Counted from the first letter of the stretch, positions 6,463 through 16,137 are shown. The stretch: 49,945 nt of DNA from Bacteroidales bacterium (GCA_017527945.1 JAFXPL010000157.1:1-49945); one strand, 5' to 3'. Numbers and translations are program-made. Notes: generated by a model from the letters alone, not told the origin.

Positions 6463-7793
6463 ATCCCGTATTTTTTGAGCCGGTTATACAACGTCGGGCG
6501 ACTGATATTCAACGATTTCGCCACCAATGAAAGATTGCCGTTGTACTTCTTCACCGCCGCCCGTATCACGCGCTCCTCTGCCGCTTCCAAAGTGTTATCC
6601 GTCGTGCTGGCATTTGTAACAAGTTGGTTTTCAGAAATCTTGAAATCTTCGGGTTGCAGGGTTTCATCGTCTGACATGATGACGGCTTTCTCCACGCTGT
6701 TCTGCAACTCGCGCACATTCCCCGACCATCTGCAATTCTGCAACAGATTCAACGCTTCAGAAGAAACGCCCGTAACGTTGCGATGATATTTTGCAGCGTA
6801 ACGTTCTATGAACAAGCGCACTAACGGTTCTATCTCATCCGTACGCTCACGCAAGGGCGGCAAGTTCAGCGTTACCGTATTGATGCGATAATAGAGGTCT
6901 TCGCGGAAACGGCCGTCACGGACCATGGCGGGCAGGTCGCGGTTGGTGGCACAGATAAGCCGGATGTCAATGGGCACGGACTTCGTATCGCCCACCTTCG
7001 TGACGCATCGGTTCTGCAGCACTCGTAACAGCTTGGATTGCAGGTGCAACGGGATGTTGCCGATTTCGTCGAGGAAAAGCGTGGTGCCATTGGCCAACTC
7101 GAACTTCCCGGTATGGTCGGCGCGAGCATCGGTGAAAGCCCCTTTCACGTGCCCGAACAACTCGCTTTCGAACAACGTCTCCGACAAAGATCCGATATCC
7201 ACACTCACCATCGGTTTGCCGGAACGGGAGGAAATCCGATGTATCTCATTGGCCAACACGTCTTTACCAGTACCATTCTCCCCGGTAATCAGCACAGTGG
7301 CGTCGGTAGGGGCAATTTTCTCCACCATACGATGTATCTCACTCATTTCCACAGAGTCGCCCCATAACATAACAGGGGCGGCCGGACGTTCTTCAACAGT
7401 GCGTTTGGCGGACCGTTTCCCGCAAGCGGCTTCAAGAGTCTCCATCAGCTTTTCATTGTCCCACGGTTTCACAATGAAGTCGAATGCACCGCGTTTCATG
7501 CCTTCCACCGCGAGGGCAATATCTGCGTATGCGGTCATCAGAACAACCTCTATTTCAGGATATTGACGTTTTATTTCGGTCAGCCAAAATAATCCTTCAT
7601 TGCCCGTGTTGATGTCGGTTTCGAAATTCATGTCCAACAAGATGGCATCAGGCTTGAAGGTCCTGACTGTACTCGCAAGGATTTTCGGGGAAGCCACAGT
7701 TTCCACCGCTTCGAAATGTGCGGGAAGAAGGATTTTCAGCGTCTCGCGGATGCCCGCATTGTCATCCACAACAAGGATTCTGTGCTTGTTCAT
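6459..7793 (-). CDS. NtrC-type sigma-54-dependent response regulator
   Basis: 444 residues from the ATG at 7793; the open frame extends to 8057 but would run through the -7 box. Receiver domain at 1-120 with acidic pair VVDDN, phospho-acceptor Asp in LLDMNFETD, MTAYAD and the Lys of IVKPWDN. AAA+ domain at about 150-385: Walker A GENGTGKD, sigma-54 contact loop GAFTDA (a variant of GAFTGA), Walker B TLFLDEIGN, arginine-finger region GRFREDLYYRIN. The Fis-type HTH is at the end (LVAKSLNISRPTLYNRLKKYGI, recognised from its ISRPTLYNRLK part). It would remodel sigma-54 polymerase at -24/-12 promoters. First gene of the regulator-kinase operon, divergent from the PBP gene. Confidence 0.96.
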   Translation of the reverse strand: MNKHRILVVDDNAGIRETLKILLPAHFEAVETVASPKILASTVRTFKPDAILLDMNFETDINTGNEGLFWLTEIKRQYPEIEVVLMTAYADIALAVEGMKRGAFDFIVKPWDNEKLMETLEAACGKRSAKRTVEERPAAPVMLWGDSVEMSEIHRMVEKIAPTDATVLITGENGTGKDVLANEIHRISSRSGKPMVSVDIGSLSETLFESELFGHVKGAFTDARADHTGKFELANGTTLFLDEIGNIPLHLQSKLLRVLQNRCVTKVGDTKSVPIDIRLICATNRDLPAMVRDGRFREDLYYRINTVTLNLPPLRERTDEIEPLVRLFIERYAAKYHRNVTGVSSEALNLLQNCRWSGNVRELQNSVEKAVIMSDDETLQPEDFKISENQLVTNASTTDNTLEAAEERVIRAAVKKYNGNLSLVAKSLNISRPTLYNRLKKYGI

Positions 7794-7858
7794 CTTTTTG
7801 AAGGTTTCTTGAACGCCCGAACAATCATGTTTTTTTTGACTTGTCGGAAAAACGGTGG

Positions 7859-7866
7859 CAAAAATA
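7859..7866 (-). promoter_or_regulatory. -7 box of the regulator-kinase operon
   Basis: TATTTTTG on the minus strand, with TTGG about 18 bases upstream as a plausible -33 box. Leader to the ATG at 7793 is about 60 bases. Confidence 0.6.
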
Positions 7867-7945
7867 CAAATTAATCCGAATCGACCAAGTTTCGGAAACA
7901 AACCACCGGCCGCATCGGAGGAGGCATCGACTTCGATTTTTTTTG

Positions 7946-7953
7946 TACTTTTG
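7946..7953 (+). promoter_or_regulatory. -7 box of the PBP1A gene
   Basis: TACTTTTG fits TAnnTTTG; start about 20 bases before the ATG at 7978, with AGGA just upstream of that ATG. It rules out the longer open frame beginning at 7855. Confidence 0.6.
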
Positions 7954-7977
7954 CAGCCTGATTTTAAATTAGGAAAA

Positions 7978-10290
7978 ATGTACACTGCGAAATCCGGTTC
8001 GTCGCATGACGACACGAAAAAGAGACCGTCGAAGGGAAGCCTCCCAAAATGGGCCAAGACCTTCTGGAAGGTCTATTCCATCCTGTTCGGTCTCGTATGC
8101 CTGATGTTCCTGTTCATCTCTTTGGGGTGGATGGGCTACATGCCCTCGTTCGCGGAGCTGGAGAACCCGGACTCCAATCTCGCCACGGAGGTCATCTCCT
8201 CCGACGGCGTCCTTTTGGGCACCTACTACCGTGAGAACCGTTCCAACTGCAAATACGCGGACCTTTCCGAAGAGCTGCGTAACGCGCTGATTGCCACGGA
8301 AGACTCGCGGTTCTACAATCACTCCGGCGTTGACGTGAAGGCCCTGTTCCGCGTGGCCGTCGGCGTGGCCACCCGCCACCACAAGGGCGGCGGCAGCACC
8401 ATCACCCAGCAGTTGGCCAAAAACCTCTTCCCCCGCGACCCCAAGGCAGGGAAAATCAAGATTGTGTTCACCAAATTCAAGGAGTGGGTGGTGGCCACCA
8501 AACTGGAGCGCGCCTACTCGAAGGATGAAATCCTCGCCATGTACTTCAACACGGTCGATTTCGGCAACAACGCCGTCGGCATCAAGTCCGCCGCCCGCAC
8601 CTACTTCGACAAGGATCCGGCCGACATCAACACCGAGGAGGCCGCCCTGCTCGTGGGCATGCTCAAGGCCCCTTCCAAATACAGTCCGCGGCGACACCCG
8701 CAGGCCGCCCTCGACCGCCGCAACACCGTGCTCGGCCAGATGAAGAAATACGACTTCATCACCCCGGCCCAGTTCGACTCCATCAAAGAAATCCCCATCG
8801 ACATGAGCCACTTCAAATCGCAGGCCCACACCGCCGGCATCGCCACCTATTTCCGTGAATACCTGCGACTTGTCCTCAAAGACTGGTGCGACAAGAACCC
8901 CAAGAACGACGGGTCCCGCTACGACCTCTACTGCGACGGACTGAAGATCTATACCACCATCGACTCCCGCATGCAACAGCACGCCGAAGCCGCCGTCCAG
9001 GAGCATGTCTGCGACTACCTGCAGCCGCTCTTCTTCAACCACATCAAAGGCGCGAAGAATGCCCCGTTCGTGAACATCAGCGAGGAACAGACCCACAACA
9101 TCCTGTGGCGCGCCGTGAAACAGAGCGAACGCTACGAGCAGATGAAGGACGCCGGCAAGACCGACGCGGAAATCGAGGCGGCGTTCAACAAGAAGGCCAA
9201 GATGACAGTCTATAGCTACAAAGGCATGATCGACACGGTGATGACCCCGATGGACTCCATCCGCTACTACAAATCGTTCCTGCAGTGCGGACTGATGTGC
9301 GTGGAGGCCGCGACGGGCCACGTGAAGGCCTACGTCGGCGGCACCAACTACGAGTATTTCCAGTTCGACCACGTGAAGCTCTCCAAACGGCAAGTCGGCT
9401 CCACCTTCAAGCCCTACGTCTATACCGTGGCCATGCAGAGCGGCGACTTCGACCCCTGCACCATGGTACCCAACGTGCCGGTGACCATCGAGACCGCCAC
9501 GGGCGCGAAATGGACCCCGCACAACTCCGGCGGTTACAAGGAGGGGCAGATGCTGCCGCTGCGCGAGGCCCTGGCGCACTCCCTCAACCAAGTGTCCGCC
9601 TACCTGATGAAACGCTACGGTCCCAACGCCGTCATCGACCTGGTCCGCAACATGGGCATGACCTCCGACATTCCCGCCGTGCCTTCCATCTGCTTGGGAG
9701 CCTGCGAATTAACGCTCTACGAGCAGGTCGGGGCCATCAACTGTTTCCCCAACCAGGGTGTCTATGTCGAACCCATCTTCATCACCCACATCTGCGACAA
9801 GGAGGGCAACGTCATCTACACCAAGGTGCCGAAGACCAACGAGGCCATGGACCAGATCACGGCCTTCAAGACGGTGCGCCTGATGCAGGGCGTGGTGGAT
9901 TACGGCACCGGCGGCCGCCTGCGCAGCCAGTACGGCATCTCCTTCCCGCTTGCGGGCAAGACCGGCACCACCGACAACCAGTCCGACGGCTGGTTCGTGG
10001 GCTATACCCCGCTGCTGACCTGCGGCGTGTGGGTGGGCTGCGAGGACCGCGCCGCGCACTTCCGCAGCACTGCCCTCGGACAGGGCGCGAGAACGGCCAT
10101 GCCCGTGTTCGGCCTCTTCATGAGCAAGGTCTATGCCGACCCGAAACTGCCCTACCTCAACGTTGTGAGCGGCGACGACCGCTACAACAAGCCAGGATAT
10201 AATTTCACGATTCCGAGCGCATACATCGGCGACCCGTCGGGCTGCAACGAGACCAAGAGAGATTCCGTGATGACACTCGACTTCGACTAA
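7978..10290 (+). CDS. Bifunctional penicillin-binding protein 1A (transglycosylase/transpeptidase)
   Basis: 770 residues. A cytoplasmic basic N-terminus, one membrane helix at about 28-50, then a GT51 glycosyltransferase domain with the catalytic Glu in ATEDSRFYNHSGVD, GGGSTITQQLAKNLF, and KEWVVATKLERAYSKDEILAMYFN. The penicillin-binding transpeptidase domain carries the active-site Ser of GSTFKPYVY (SxxK), HSLNQ (SxN) and GKTGTTDNQSDGWFVGYTP (KTG). It polymerises and cross-links peptidoglycan on the outer face of the inner membrane. The region between the two catalytic domains is larger than in E. coli-type enzymes and charged, common in Bacteroidota. Monocistronic by appearance. Confidence 0.96.
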   Translation: MYTAKSGSSHDDTKKRPSKGSLPKWAKTFWKVYSILFGLVCLMFLFISLGWMGYMPSFAELENPDSNLATEVISSDGVLLGTYYRENRSNCKYADLSEELRNALIATEDSRFYNHSGVDVKALFRVAVGVATRHHKGGGSTITQQLAKNLFPRDPKAGKIKIVFTKFKEWVVATKLERAYSKDEILAMYFNTVDFGNNAVGIKSAARTYFDKDPADINTEEAALLVGMLKAPSKYSPRRHPQAALDRRNTVLGQMKKYDFITPAQFDSIKEIPIDMSHFKSQAHTAGIATYFREYLRLVLKDWCDKNPKNDGSRYDLYCDGLKIYTTIDSRMQQHAEAAVQEHVCDYLQPLFFNHIKGAKNAPFVNISEEQTHNILWRAVKQSERYEQMKDAGKTDAEIEAAFNKKAKMTVYSYKGMIDTVMTPMDSIRYYKSFLQCGLMCVEAATGHVKAYVGGTNYEYFQFDHVKLSKRQVGSTFKPYVYTVAMQSGDFDPCTMVPNVPVTIETATGAKWTPHNSGGYKEGQMLPLREALAHSLNQVSAYLMKRYGPNAVIDLVRNMGMTSDIPAVPSICLGACELTLYEQVGAINCFPNQGVYVEPIFITHICDKEGNVIYTKVPKTNEAMDQITAFKTVRLMQGVVDYGTGGRLRSQYGISFPLAGKTGTTDNQSDGWFVGYTPLLTCGVWVGCEDRAAHFRSTALGQGARTAMPVFGLFMSKVYADPKLPYLNVVSGDDRYNKPGYNFTIPSAYIGDPSGCNETKRDSVMTLDFD

Positions 10291-10347
10291 AGACGGCTCG
10301 CCGACGGGAAGAGTTTCGCGACAAATTCACATTTCGGAACAAATGCC

Positions 10348-10377
10348 TTGAAAAATCCGCAAAAAATACTATATTTG
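10348..10377 (+). promoter_or_regulatory. Promoter of the bamD-recN operon
   Basis: TTG (10348-10350), 19 bases, then TATATTTG (10370-10377): one of the best matches to the Bacteroidetes -33/-7 consensus in the window. The first gene starts at 10393, so the leader is short. Confidence 0.7.
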
Positions 10378-10392
10378 CGCGGATTTTTTATT

Positions 10393-11361
10393 ATGGCAAA
10401 GAAGACTTGTAACATACTGATTGTTATATTGTTAGCTTTTGCGATGGGTGCTTATGCATCCGACTTTCGCGTGAAAGCCGACACCATTGTGCCCACGACC
10501 CCGGCGGCACGGGACACCGTCGTGCCCGCAAAAAGCGCGGCCCCAGATGCCCTCCCGCCCATCAAAAACGTCGGCAAACCCTCCAAAAAGAAGACCAGCC
10601 TCAGCCGCGTGGGCAACAAGCGCGTCACCTTCGAGACCTTCGACCAGCACTACGAACGCGCCATGAAGTACTACAACAACCGGCAGTGGCTCTCCGCCGC
10701 CGGCCTCTTCCAGGAACTCTACCCTCTCTCCTTAGGCACCGCCCGCGCCGACACCATCCTCTTCCTCTTCGCCGACTCCTACTACCAGAACGGCGACTAC
10801 AACATGGCCGCCCTCCACTTCCGCGACTATGTGCGACGCTACCCCAACTCCGACCGCACCCAGGACGCCTTCTTCCGCTGCATCCAGGCCGTCTATAAGA
10901 CCAGCCCGGAATACTACCTCGACCAGTCCAACACCAACTACGCCATCGAACAAATCAAAACCTTCCTCCAAGCCTACCCCGACAACAAACACGTGGAGGA
11001 ATGCAACCTCATGCTCGACGACCTGCGCCTGAAACTGTCACGCAAGTCGCTGGAAATCGTGAAACTCTACTACAACACCGACCACTACGAGGCCTGCCAG
11101 ATCGCCGCCAAGCAGTTCTTCACCGAATACGCCTACTCCCCGCTCATGCCCGAGGCCGTCTATTACCTCGTGCTCAACAATCTCGAATACGCCAAGCGGA
11201 GCACCGAACGCCGTAAACCCGAACGATACAAGGCTTGCCTCGAAGCCTGCCAGAAAATGCGCGACAACTACCCCGACTGCAAATACGCCAAAGAGACGGA
11301 AAAAATCGCCGCCGATGTCACCAAACAGTTAGAAAAATACAAAAACAAATCAAATAGTTAA
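10393..11361 (+). CDS. bamD: BamD-like outer-membrane assembly protein
   Basis: 322 residues from the ATG at 10393 just after the promoter. N-terminal signal sequence, a Pro/Ala/Thr-rich linker at about 30-75, then TPR-like helices (FDQHYERAMKYYNNRQWLSA, FADSYYQNGDYNMAALHFRDYVRRYPNS) of the BamD/ComL type to the C-terminus. BamD supports BamA in inserting outer-membrane barrels. Odd: the signal sequence ends GAYAS-DF and has no lipobox cysteine, although BamD is normally a lipoprotein. The position in front of rpoZ-coaBC-DUF4835-recN is the usual one in Bacteroidota, which supports the call. Confidence 0.85.
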   Translation: MAKKTCNILIVILLAFAMGAYASDFRVKADTIVPTTPAARDTVVPAKSAAPDALPPIKNVGKPSKKKTSLSRVGNKRVTFETFDQHYERAMKYYNNRQWLSAAGLFQELYPLSLGTARADTILFLFADSYYQNGDYNMAALHFRDYVRRYPNSDRTQDAFFRCIQAVYKTSPEYYLDQSNTNYAIEQIKTFLQAYPDNKHVEECNLMLDDLRLKLSRKSLEIVKLYYNTDHYEACQIAAKQFFTEYAYSPLMPEAVYYLVLNNLEYAKRSTERRKPERYKACLEACQKMRDNYPDCKYAKETEKIAADVTKQLEKYKNKSNS

Positions 11362-11363
11362 TA

Positions 11364-11696
11364 ATGAAAGCTTTAGACTACAAAAAATTGAAAATCGACC
11401 TCTACGCCAAAACGAAGGACATCCGCAAGTACGACAAAGACACGGGCAACTTCTACAAGAGCATTGTCATCATGTCGAAACGTGCCGACCAGATTGCAGC
11501 GGAGCTGAAGCAGGAGTTCCAGGAGAACTCGCACCTCAACACCCCGCAAGAGCGCACCGGCGAGGAGGTTTATGAAAACCGCGAACAAATCGAGCTCTCC
11601 AAACTCTACGAGCAGCTTCCCAAACCCACACAGCTGGCCCTCTACGAGTTCGAGAACGACCTGATCTACTTCAAAGACGTGACCGACAACCAGTAA
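11364..11696 (+). CDS. rpoZ: RNA polymerase omega-like subunit (Bacteroidota type)
   Basis: 110 residues, two bases after the bamD stop. N-terminal DYKKLKI..., then NFYKSIVIMSKRADQIAAELKQEF, which fits the conserved omega core (the R-A helix that clamps the beta' C-terminus), followed by a Bacteroidota-specific acidic tail. The call rests on this core and on the gene order bamD-rpoZ-coaBC. Confidence 0.84.
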   Translation: MKALDYKKLKIDLYAKTKDIRKYDKDTGNFYKSIVIMSKRADQIAAELKQEFQENSHLNTPQERTGEEVYENREQIELSKLYEQLPKPTQLALYEFENDLIYFKDVTDNQ

Positions 11697-11706
11697 ATCC
11701 ATCGTC

Positions 11707-12900
11707 ATGGGCAAGCACATCGCCATCGGCATCTCCGGCGGCATCGCGGCCTACAAGACGATGCCCCTCATCCGGCTGTTCAAGAAGAGCGGCTATGAGG
11801 TGCGCGTGACCGCCACCCGCAACGCCCTGCAGTTCGTCACCCCGCTGACCATCGAGACGCTGTCGCAGAACCGGCTCTACACCGACATGTTCGACCCGCA
11901 CCGCACGATGGAGGTGGAGCACATCAGCATGGCGGAATGGGCCGACGCCCTCGTGGTGGCCCCCGCCACCGCCAACATCCTCGGCAAATTTGCCCACGGC
12001 ATCGCCGACGACGCCCTCTCCACCCTCTTCCTCGCCGTCACGAAGCCGGTGTTCCTCGCCCCCGCCATGAACAGCCACATGTTCGCCAACGAGGCCGTGC
12101 AGCACAACCTGAGCATCCTCCGCGATCGCGGCTGCCATCTGCTCACCCCCAACGAAGGCTTCCTCGCCTGCGGCACCTCTGGCAGCGGACGCATGCAGGA
12201 GCCCGAGGAAATCTTCGCGGCCGTCGATGAGTTCCTCTCCAGCGACCACTCGCTGCAAGGCAAGAAAGTGCTCATCACCGCCGGCCCCACCTACGAGCCC
12301 ATCGACCCCGTGCGCTTCATCGGCAACCACTCCTCCGGCCTCATGGGCTTCTGCCTCGCCGAAGCCGCCGCCCGCAAAGGCGCCGAGGTCTCCCTCGTCA
12401 CCGGACCGAGCCACTGCACCGCTCGCCACCGCAACATCCGCCGCCTCGACGTGAAAACCGCCGGGGAAATGTACCAACAGTGCATGCAAATCGTGGATGA
12501 CCAGGACATCATCATCATGTCCGCCGCCGTGGCCGACTACACGCCCGCACACGTGGCCCCCGAGAAAATCAAGAAGGACTTCGCCCAGCTGTCGGTGGAA
12601 TTGGTTAAGACGAAAGACATTCTGGCCTCCGTCGGGAAAATCAAACGCGACGACCAGCTGCTCATCGGCTTCGCGCTCGAAACGGAGAACGAGGTGGAGA
12701 ACGCCAAGAAAAAACTGCACACTAAAAACGCCGACCTCATCGTTCTCAATTCCCTGCGCACGGCCGGCGCCGGCTTCCGCACCGCCACCAACCAAGTGAC
12801 CATCTTCAGCAAGGACGGCCGCGAGTTCGCCAGCGAACTCAAAAGCAAGCAGGAAATCGCAGAGGAGATTCTGCAAACCGCATTATTGTACATCAAATAA
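11707..12900 (+). CDS. coaBC: Bifunctional CoaBC (phosphopantothenoylcysteine synthetase/decarboxylase)
   Basis: 397 residues. The N-terminal flavin-dependent decarboxylase (CoaC) has the GISGGIAAYK start, catalytic His in EVEHISMAEW, the PAMN motif (APAMNSHMF) and the lid cysteine in ACGTSGSGRM. The C-terminal CTP-dependent synthetase (CoaB) starts near residue 180 with KVLITAGPTYEPIDPVRFIGN and includes SAAVADYTP, the Lys of APEKIKK and FALETEN. It makes 4'-phosphopantetheine from 4'-phosphopantothenate and cysteine in coenzyme A synthesis. Third gene of the bamD operon. Confidence 0.97.
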   Translation: MGKHIAIGISGGIAAYKTMPLIRLFKKSGYEVRVTATRNALQFVTPLTIETLSQNRLYTDMFDPHRTMEVEHISMAEWADALVVAPATANILGKFAHGIADDALSTLFLAVTKPVFLAPAMNSHMFANEAVQHNLSILRDRGCHLLTPNEGFLACGTSGSGRMQEPEEIFAAVDEFLSSDHSLQGKKVLITAGPTYEPIDPVRFIGNHSSGLMGFCLAEAAARKGAEVSLVTGPSHCTARHRNIRRLDVKTAGEMYQQCMQIVDDQDIIIMSAAVADYTPAHVAPEKIKKDFAQLSVELVKTKDILASVGKIKRDDQLLIGFALETENEVENAKKKLHTKNADLIVLNSLRTAGAGFRTATNQVTIFSKDGREFASELKSKQEIAEEILQTALLYIK

Positions 12901-12915
12901 CAAAAAACCAAAACT

Positions 12916-13818
12916 ATGAAACGCATCATCGGACTCATCGCCCTCATGCTCGTTACCATCTCCACTCTCCAGGCCCAGGACTTCCAATGCTCGGTCTCCA
13001 TCAACTCCACCCAAATCTCAAGCACAGGCAACCAGGAGCGGTACAACGAGCTACGGCAGAAACTCTACACCTTTGTGCACGACCGCAAATGGTGCCAGTA
13101 CAACCTGAAGCAAAACGAGCGCATCGAGTGCTCTATCACCATCAACCTGACCAAGGCCTCGGGCGACGAATACGAAGGCACCGCCACCTTAGTGCTGCAA
13201 CGCCCCGTCTATAAGGCCAGCTACAAGACCACCCTGATGAGCTTCCAGGACAAGAAGGTGAAGTTCCGCTACGCCGACGGCGACCCGCTGGAATATGACG
13301 AGAACTCCGCCCTCTCCGAACTCACCTCCCTCATCGCCTACTACCTCAACCTCTTCATCGCCGTAGAGCTCGACTCCTTCTCCCAGAACGGCGGCGACCC
13401 CTATTTCACGAAGTGCCAGAACATCGTGAACCTCAACCTCAAGGAGACCGGATGGAACGTGGCTGAAAGCGGACAGAACAACCGCTATTGGATCTCCGAG
13501 AATTTCACCAACTCCACCTACAGCAAAATCCACGACTTCTACTACCAGTATCACCGCTTAGGCCTCGACGTCATGTACGAGACCCCTGACGCCGGTCGTG
13601 CCGTCATCCTCGAAAGCCTCAAACTCCTGCAACAGGTGAACGCCCAGAAGTCCAATCTCGCCGTGCTCCGCATCATCCTGAACTCCAAAAAGGACGAAAT
13701 CATCAACATCTTCAAGGAAGGCATGCCGTCGGAGAAAACCCAGGTCATCAACATCATGAAACAGATCGACCCCACCAACTCCTCCGCCTACGACGCCATC
13801 AACTCCACCTCAAAATAG
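12916..13818 (+). CDS. porD: DUF4835 family protein (PorD, T9SS-associated)
   Basis: 300 residues with signal peptide MKRIIGLIALMLVTISTLQA-Q. The mature N-terminus FQCSVSINSTQISSTGNQERYNELRQ and the downstream WCQYNLKQNERIECSITINL match the DUF4835 family, also named PorD and linked to type IX secretion in Porphyromonas-type organisms. It acts in the periplasm or at the outer membrane; its biochemical role is not established. It sits between coaBC and recN as in most Bacteroidota. The stop codon overlaps a GTG that could serve as an alternative recN start. Confidence 0.82.
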   Translation: MKRIIGLIALMLVTISTLQAQDFQCSVSINSTQISSTGNQERYNELRQKLYTFVHDRKWCQYNLKQNERIECSITINLTKASGDEYEGTATLVLQRPVYKASYKTTLMSFQDKKVKFRYADGDPLEYDENSALSELTSLIAYYLNLFIAVELDSFSQNGGDPYFTKCQNIVNLNLKETGWNVAESGQNNRYWISENFTNSTYSKIHDFYYQYHRLGLDVMYETPDAGRAVILESLKLLQQVNAQKSNLAVLRIILNSKKDEIINIFKEGMPSEKTQVINIMKQIDPTNSSAYDAINSTSK

Positions 13819-13823
13819 TGGCG

Positions 13824-15497
13824 ATGCTGACCTCCCTACAAATAGAGAACTATGCCATTATCAGGTCTTTGGAAATCCGTTTCCAATCAGGCTTAGTGGT
13901 CATTACCGGTGAGACCGGCGCAGGAAAGTCCATCCTCATGGGCGCCCTCTCGCTGATTCTCGGCAACCGCGCCGACACCGACGTGCTCCACGACAAATCC
14001 AAGAAGTGCATCGTGGAGGCCACCTTCAACATCCAAGGACTGAACCTACAGGAACTTTTCCGGCAATACGACCTCGACTATCAGGACGAAACCATCATCC
14101 GACGCGAAATCAACGAGCACGGGAAGTCGCGCGCCTTCGTCAACGACACGCCCGTGAACCTCGCCACCCTAAAGGCCATCTCCTCCCTCTTGGTCGATAT
14201 CCATTCGCAGCACCAGACCCTGATGCTCCAAAACGCCGGCTTCCGCCTGCTCCTCCTCGACCAGTTCGCCCAGAACCAGGAGCTACGGGAACAATACCGT
14301 CAGGTCCTCCGCCAATGGCAGGAAAAGAGGGCCGCCTTAGAGACCCTGCGCACGAAATGCGACGAGGCCGCCCAACGCTACGACTACAACCTCTACACCA
14401 TCGAGGAACTGGAAAAAGCCGACCTACAGCCTGACGAACAATCCGAAATAGAACAGAAAATCAAGGAGTTATCATCCGCCGAAAGCATCAAGAGCCATCT
14501 CTACAATGCCACAAGGATCCTGTCGGAGCAGGAGGATGACAATATACTATATAGATTGAAAATGCTGCAGCAGGAATGCCGCCCGCTGGAAAGCGTGGGC
14601 GCGGAATACGCCGCCTTCAGCCGACGCATCGACGACCTGCTGACCGAAACGCAGGACCTCGCCTACGAGATGTCGCGGAAAAACGATACCGTGGAGGTGA
14701 ACCCCGCCCTTACCGACCAGCTCAACGAACGCCTCGACCTTCTCTTCTCGCTGCAGAACAAATACCGCGCCGAGGACAACAGGGCGTTGCTTCAGCTTCT
14801 CGCCAACCTGCAAAAGGAGGTGGCGACCTATTCCGACAACAAGGAGCAACTCGCCGAGGCTGAGGCCGAAGTGCAGAACTTGGAGGCCGAAGTGCGCCGA
14901 CAGGCTGCACGGCTTTCCGCTTCCCGCAAGGAGGCCGCGCCCGCCCTCGTCAACGCCATGGAGGAACGACTGCATCGCCTCGGCATGCCCGGAAGCCGAT
15001 TCGTCGTCACCCTCGACGACAGCGGCGAGCCGCGCGACAACGGCATTGACACGGCCACCTTCCTGTTCAGCGCCAACGCCGGCGTTGCCCCCGCCGACAT
15101 CGCCAAGATCGCTTCCGGCGGCGAAATGTCGCGTATCATGCTCTGCCTCAAGTCCATCATCACCGATTCCATGTACCTGCCCACCATCATCTTCGATGAA
15201 ATCGACACCGGCATCTCCGGCGAGACAGCCTCGAAGGTGGGCCAGATGATGCGGCTGCTGGCCAACCGCCACCAGGTCATCGCCATCACCCATTTGCCGC
15301 AGATTGCCGCCTGCGGCACCCAGCACCTCCTCGTCTATAAGCAAACGACGGAAAACCGCACCTCCACAAACATCAAAACCCTCTCCATGCCCGAACGCGA
15401 GGAGATGATCGCCACCATGATGAGCGGCGAAAGCCGTACGGAATCGGCCATACTCACCGCCCGCGAAATGTTGAAATCAATGCAACCAACCCAATAA
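13824..15497 (+). CDS. recN: DNA repair ATPase RecN
   Basis: 557 residues from the ATG at 13824 (MLTSLQIENYAIIRSL); a GTG at 13818 would add two residues. SMC-like: Walker A GETGAGKS near residue 35, Q-loop SQHQTLML, a central coiled coil at about 160-360, ABC signature KIASGGEMSRIMLCL, Walker B TIIFDEIDTGISGE and a final ITHLPQIAA switch. Tethers DNA ends during double-strand break repair. Last core gene of the bamD operon. Confidence 0.96.
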   Translation: MLTSLQIENYAIIRSLEIRFQSGLVVITGETGAGKSILMGALSLILGNRADTDVLHDKSKKCIVEATFNIQGLNLQELFRQYDLDYQDETIIRREINEHGKSRAFVNDTPVNLATLKAISSLLVDIHSQHQTLMLQNAGFRLLLLDQFAQNQELREQYRQVLRQWQEKRAALETLRTKCDEAAQRYDYNLYTIEELEKADLQPDEQSEIEQKIKELSSAESIKSHLYNATRILSEQEDDNILYRLKMLQQECRPLESVGAEYAAFSRRIDDLLTETQDLAYEMSRKNDTVEVNPALTDQLNERLDLLFSLQNKYRAEDNRALLQLLANLQKEVATYSDNKEQLAEAEAEVQNLEAEVRRQAARLSASRKEAAPALVNAMEERLHRLGMPGSRFVVTLDDSGEPRDNGIDTATFLFSANAGVAPADIAKIASGGEMSRIMLCLKSIITDSMYLPTIIFDEIDTGISGETASKVGQMMRLLANRHQVIAITHLPQIAACGTQHLLVYKQTTENRTSTNIKTLSMPEREEMIATMMSGESRTESAILTAREMLKSMQPTQ

Positions 15498-15511
15498 TAA
15501 ATAAGATACCG

Positions 15512-16132
15512 ATGAAAAAGACGATTCTTATATTTTTTATAATAATTCTTGGCCTCAGTGCTTACCCGCAAGGCCGACGCGCGACCCCCGAACGGAAGTT
15601 CATCTACATGACCTCCGTGGGCTATGCCACTGGCCTGGGACAAATTGAGCTCGAAACCAAAACCGTCCAGAACAAAAACTTCAACATCTCCGTCAACCAA
15701 TTGCTTGGTTACCAGTTCAATCCCTACTTCCAGATGGGGTTAGTGGCCGGCTTTGACTTCTGGCGCTACACCGCCTTCATTCCCGTGGCCCTTAACCTCA
15801 CCGTCAACTTCACCGACACCAAGATCCAACCCCTCTTCTACGCCAACATGGGCTACAGCTTCAAGTGGTACGTGTCGTCGTCACCCGAGAAGATGGACCG
15901 TGTGATCCACGGTACCAAGACCGGACCGATGGGCGAGGCGGGCCTCGGCATACGTCTCAACCTCACTGACCGCCTCTCCATCATCATCGCCGCCTGCTAC
16001 AAAAACCAATACACCGACATCCGCTACACCATCCCCAAACCCGACGAACAAGACTTCTCCGCCTACTCCACCAACGCCCGGAAAGACGCACTCTACCACT
16101 TCGCCGGCGTGAAACTCGGAATCATGTATTAG
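15512..16132 (+). CDS. Outer-membrane beta-barrel-like protein, unknown role
   Basis: 206 residues, 14 bases after recN. Signal peptide MKKTILIFFIIILGLSAYP-Q, then alternating strands (MGLVAGFDFWRY, ALNLTVNFTD, LFYANMGYSFKWY, GEAGLGIRLNLTDRLSIIIAA) and a terminal aromatic residue (VKLGIMY). The pattern fits a small barrel; nothing indicates substrate. Probably co-transcribed with recN or just following it. Confidence 0.75.
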   Translation: MKKTILIFFIIILGLSAYPQGRRATPERKFIYMTSVGYATGLGQIELETKTVQNKNFNISVNQLLGYQFNPYFQMGLVAGFDFWRYTAFIPVALNLTVNFTDTKIQPLFYANMGYSFKWYVSSSPEKMDRVIHGTKTGPMGEAGLGIRLNLTDRLSIIIAACYKNQYTDIRYTIPKPDEQDFSAYSTNARKDALYHFAGVKLGIMY

Positions 16133-16137
16133 CGGGC

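Noticed and set aside
7969..9591. Long minus-strand open frame opposite the PBP1A gene
   Set aside because: Shadow of a strongly biased coding sequence; no recognisable domain, while the opposite strand has complete GT51 and transpeptidase motifs.
11671..12876. Long minus-strand open frame opposite coaBC
   Set aside because: Low-complexity Gly/Val/Glu/His-rich translation; coaBC on the plus strand is unmistakable.
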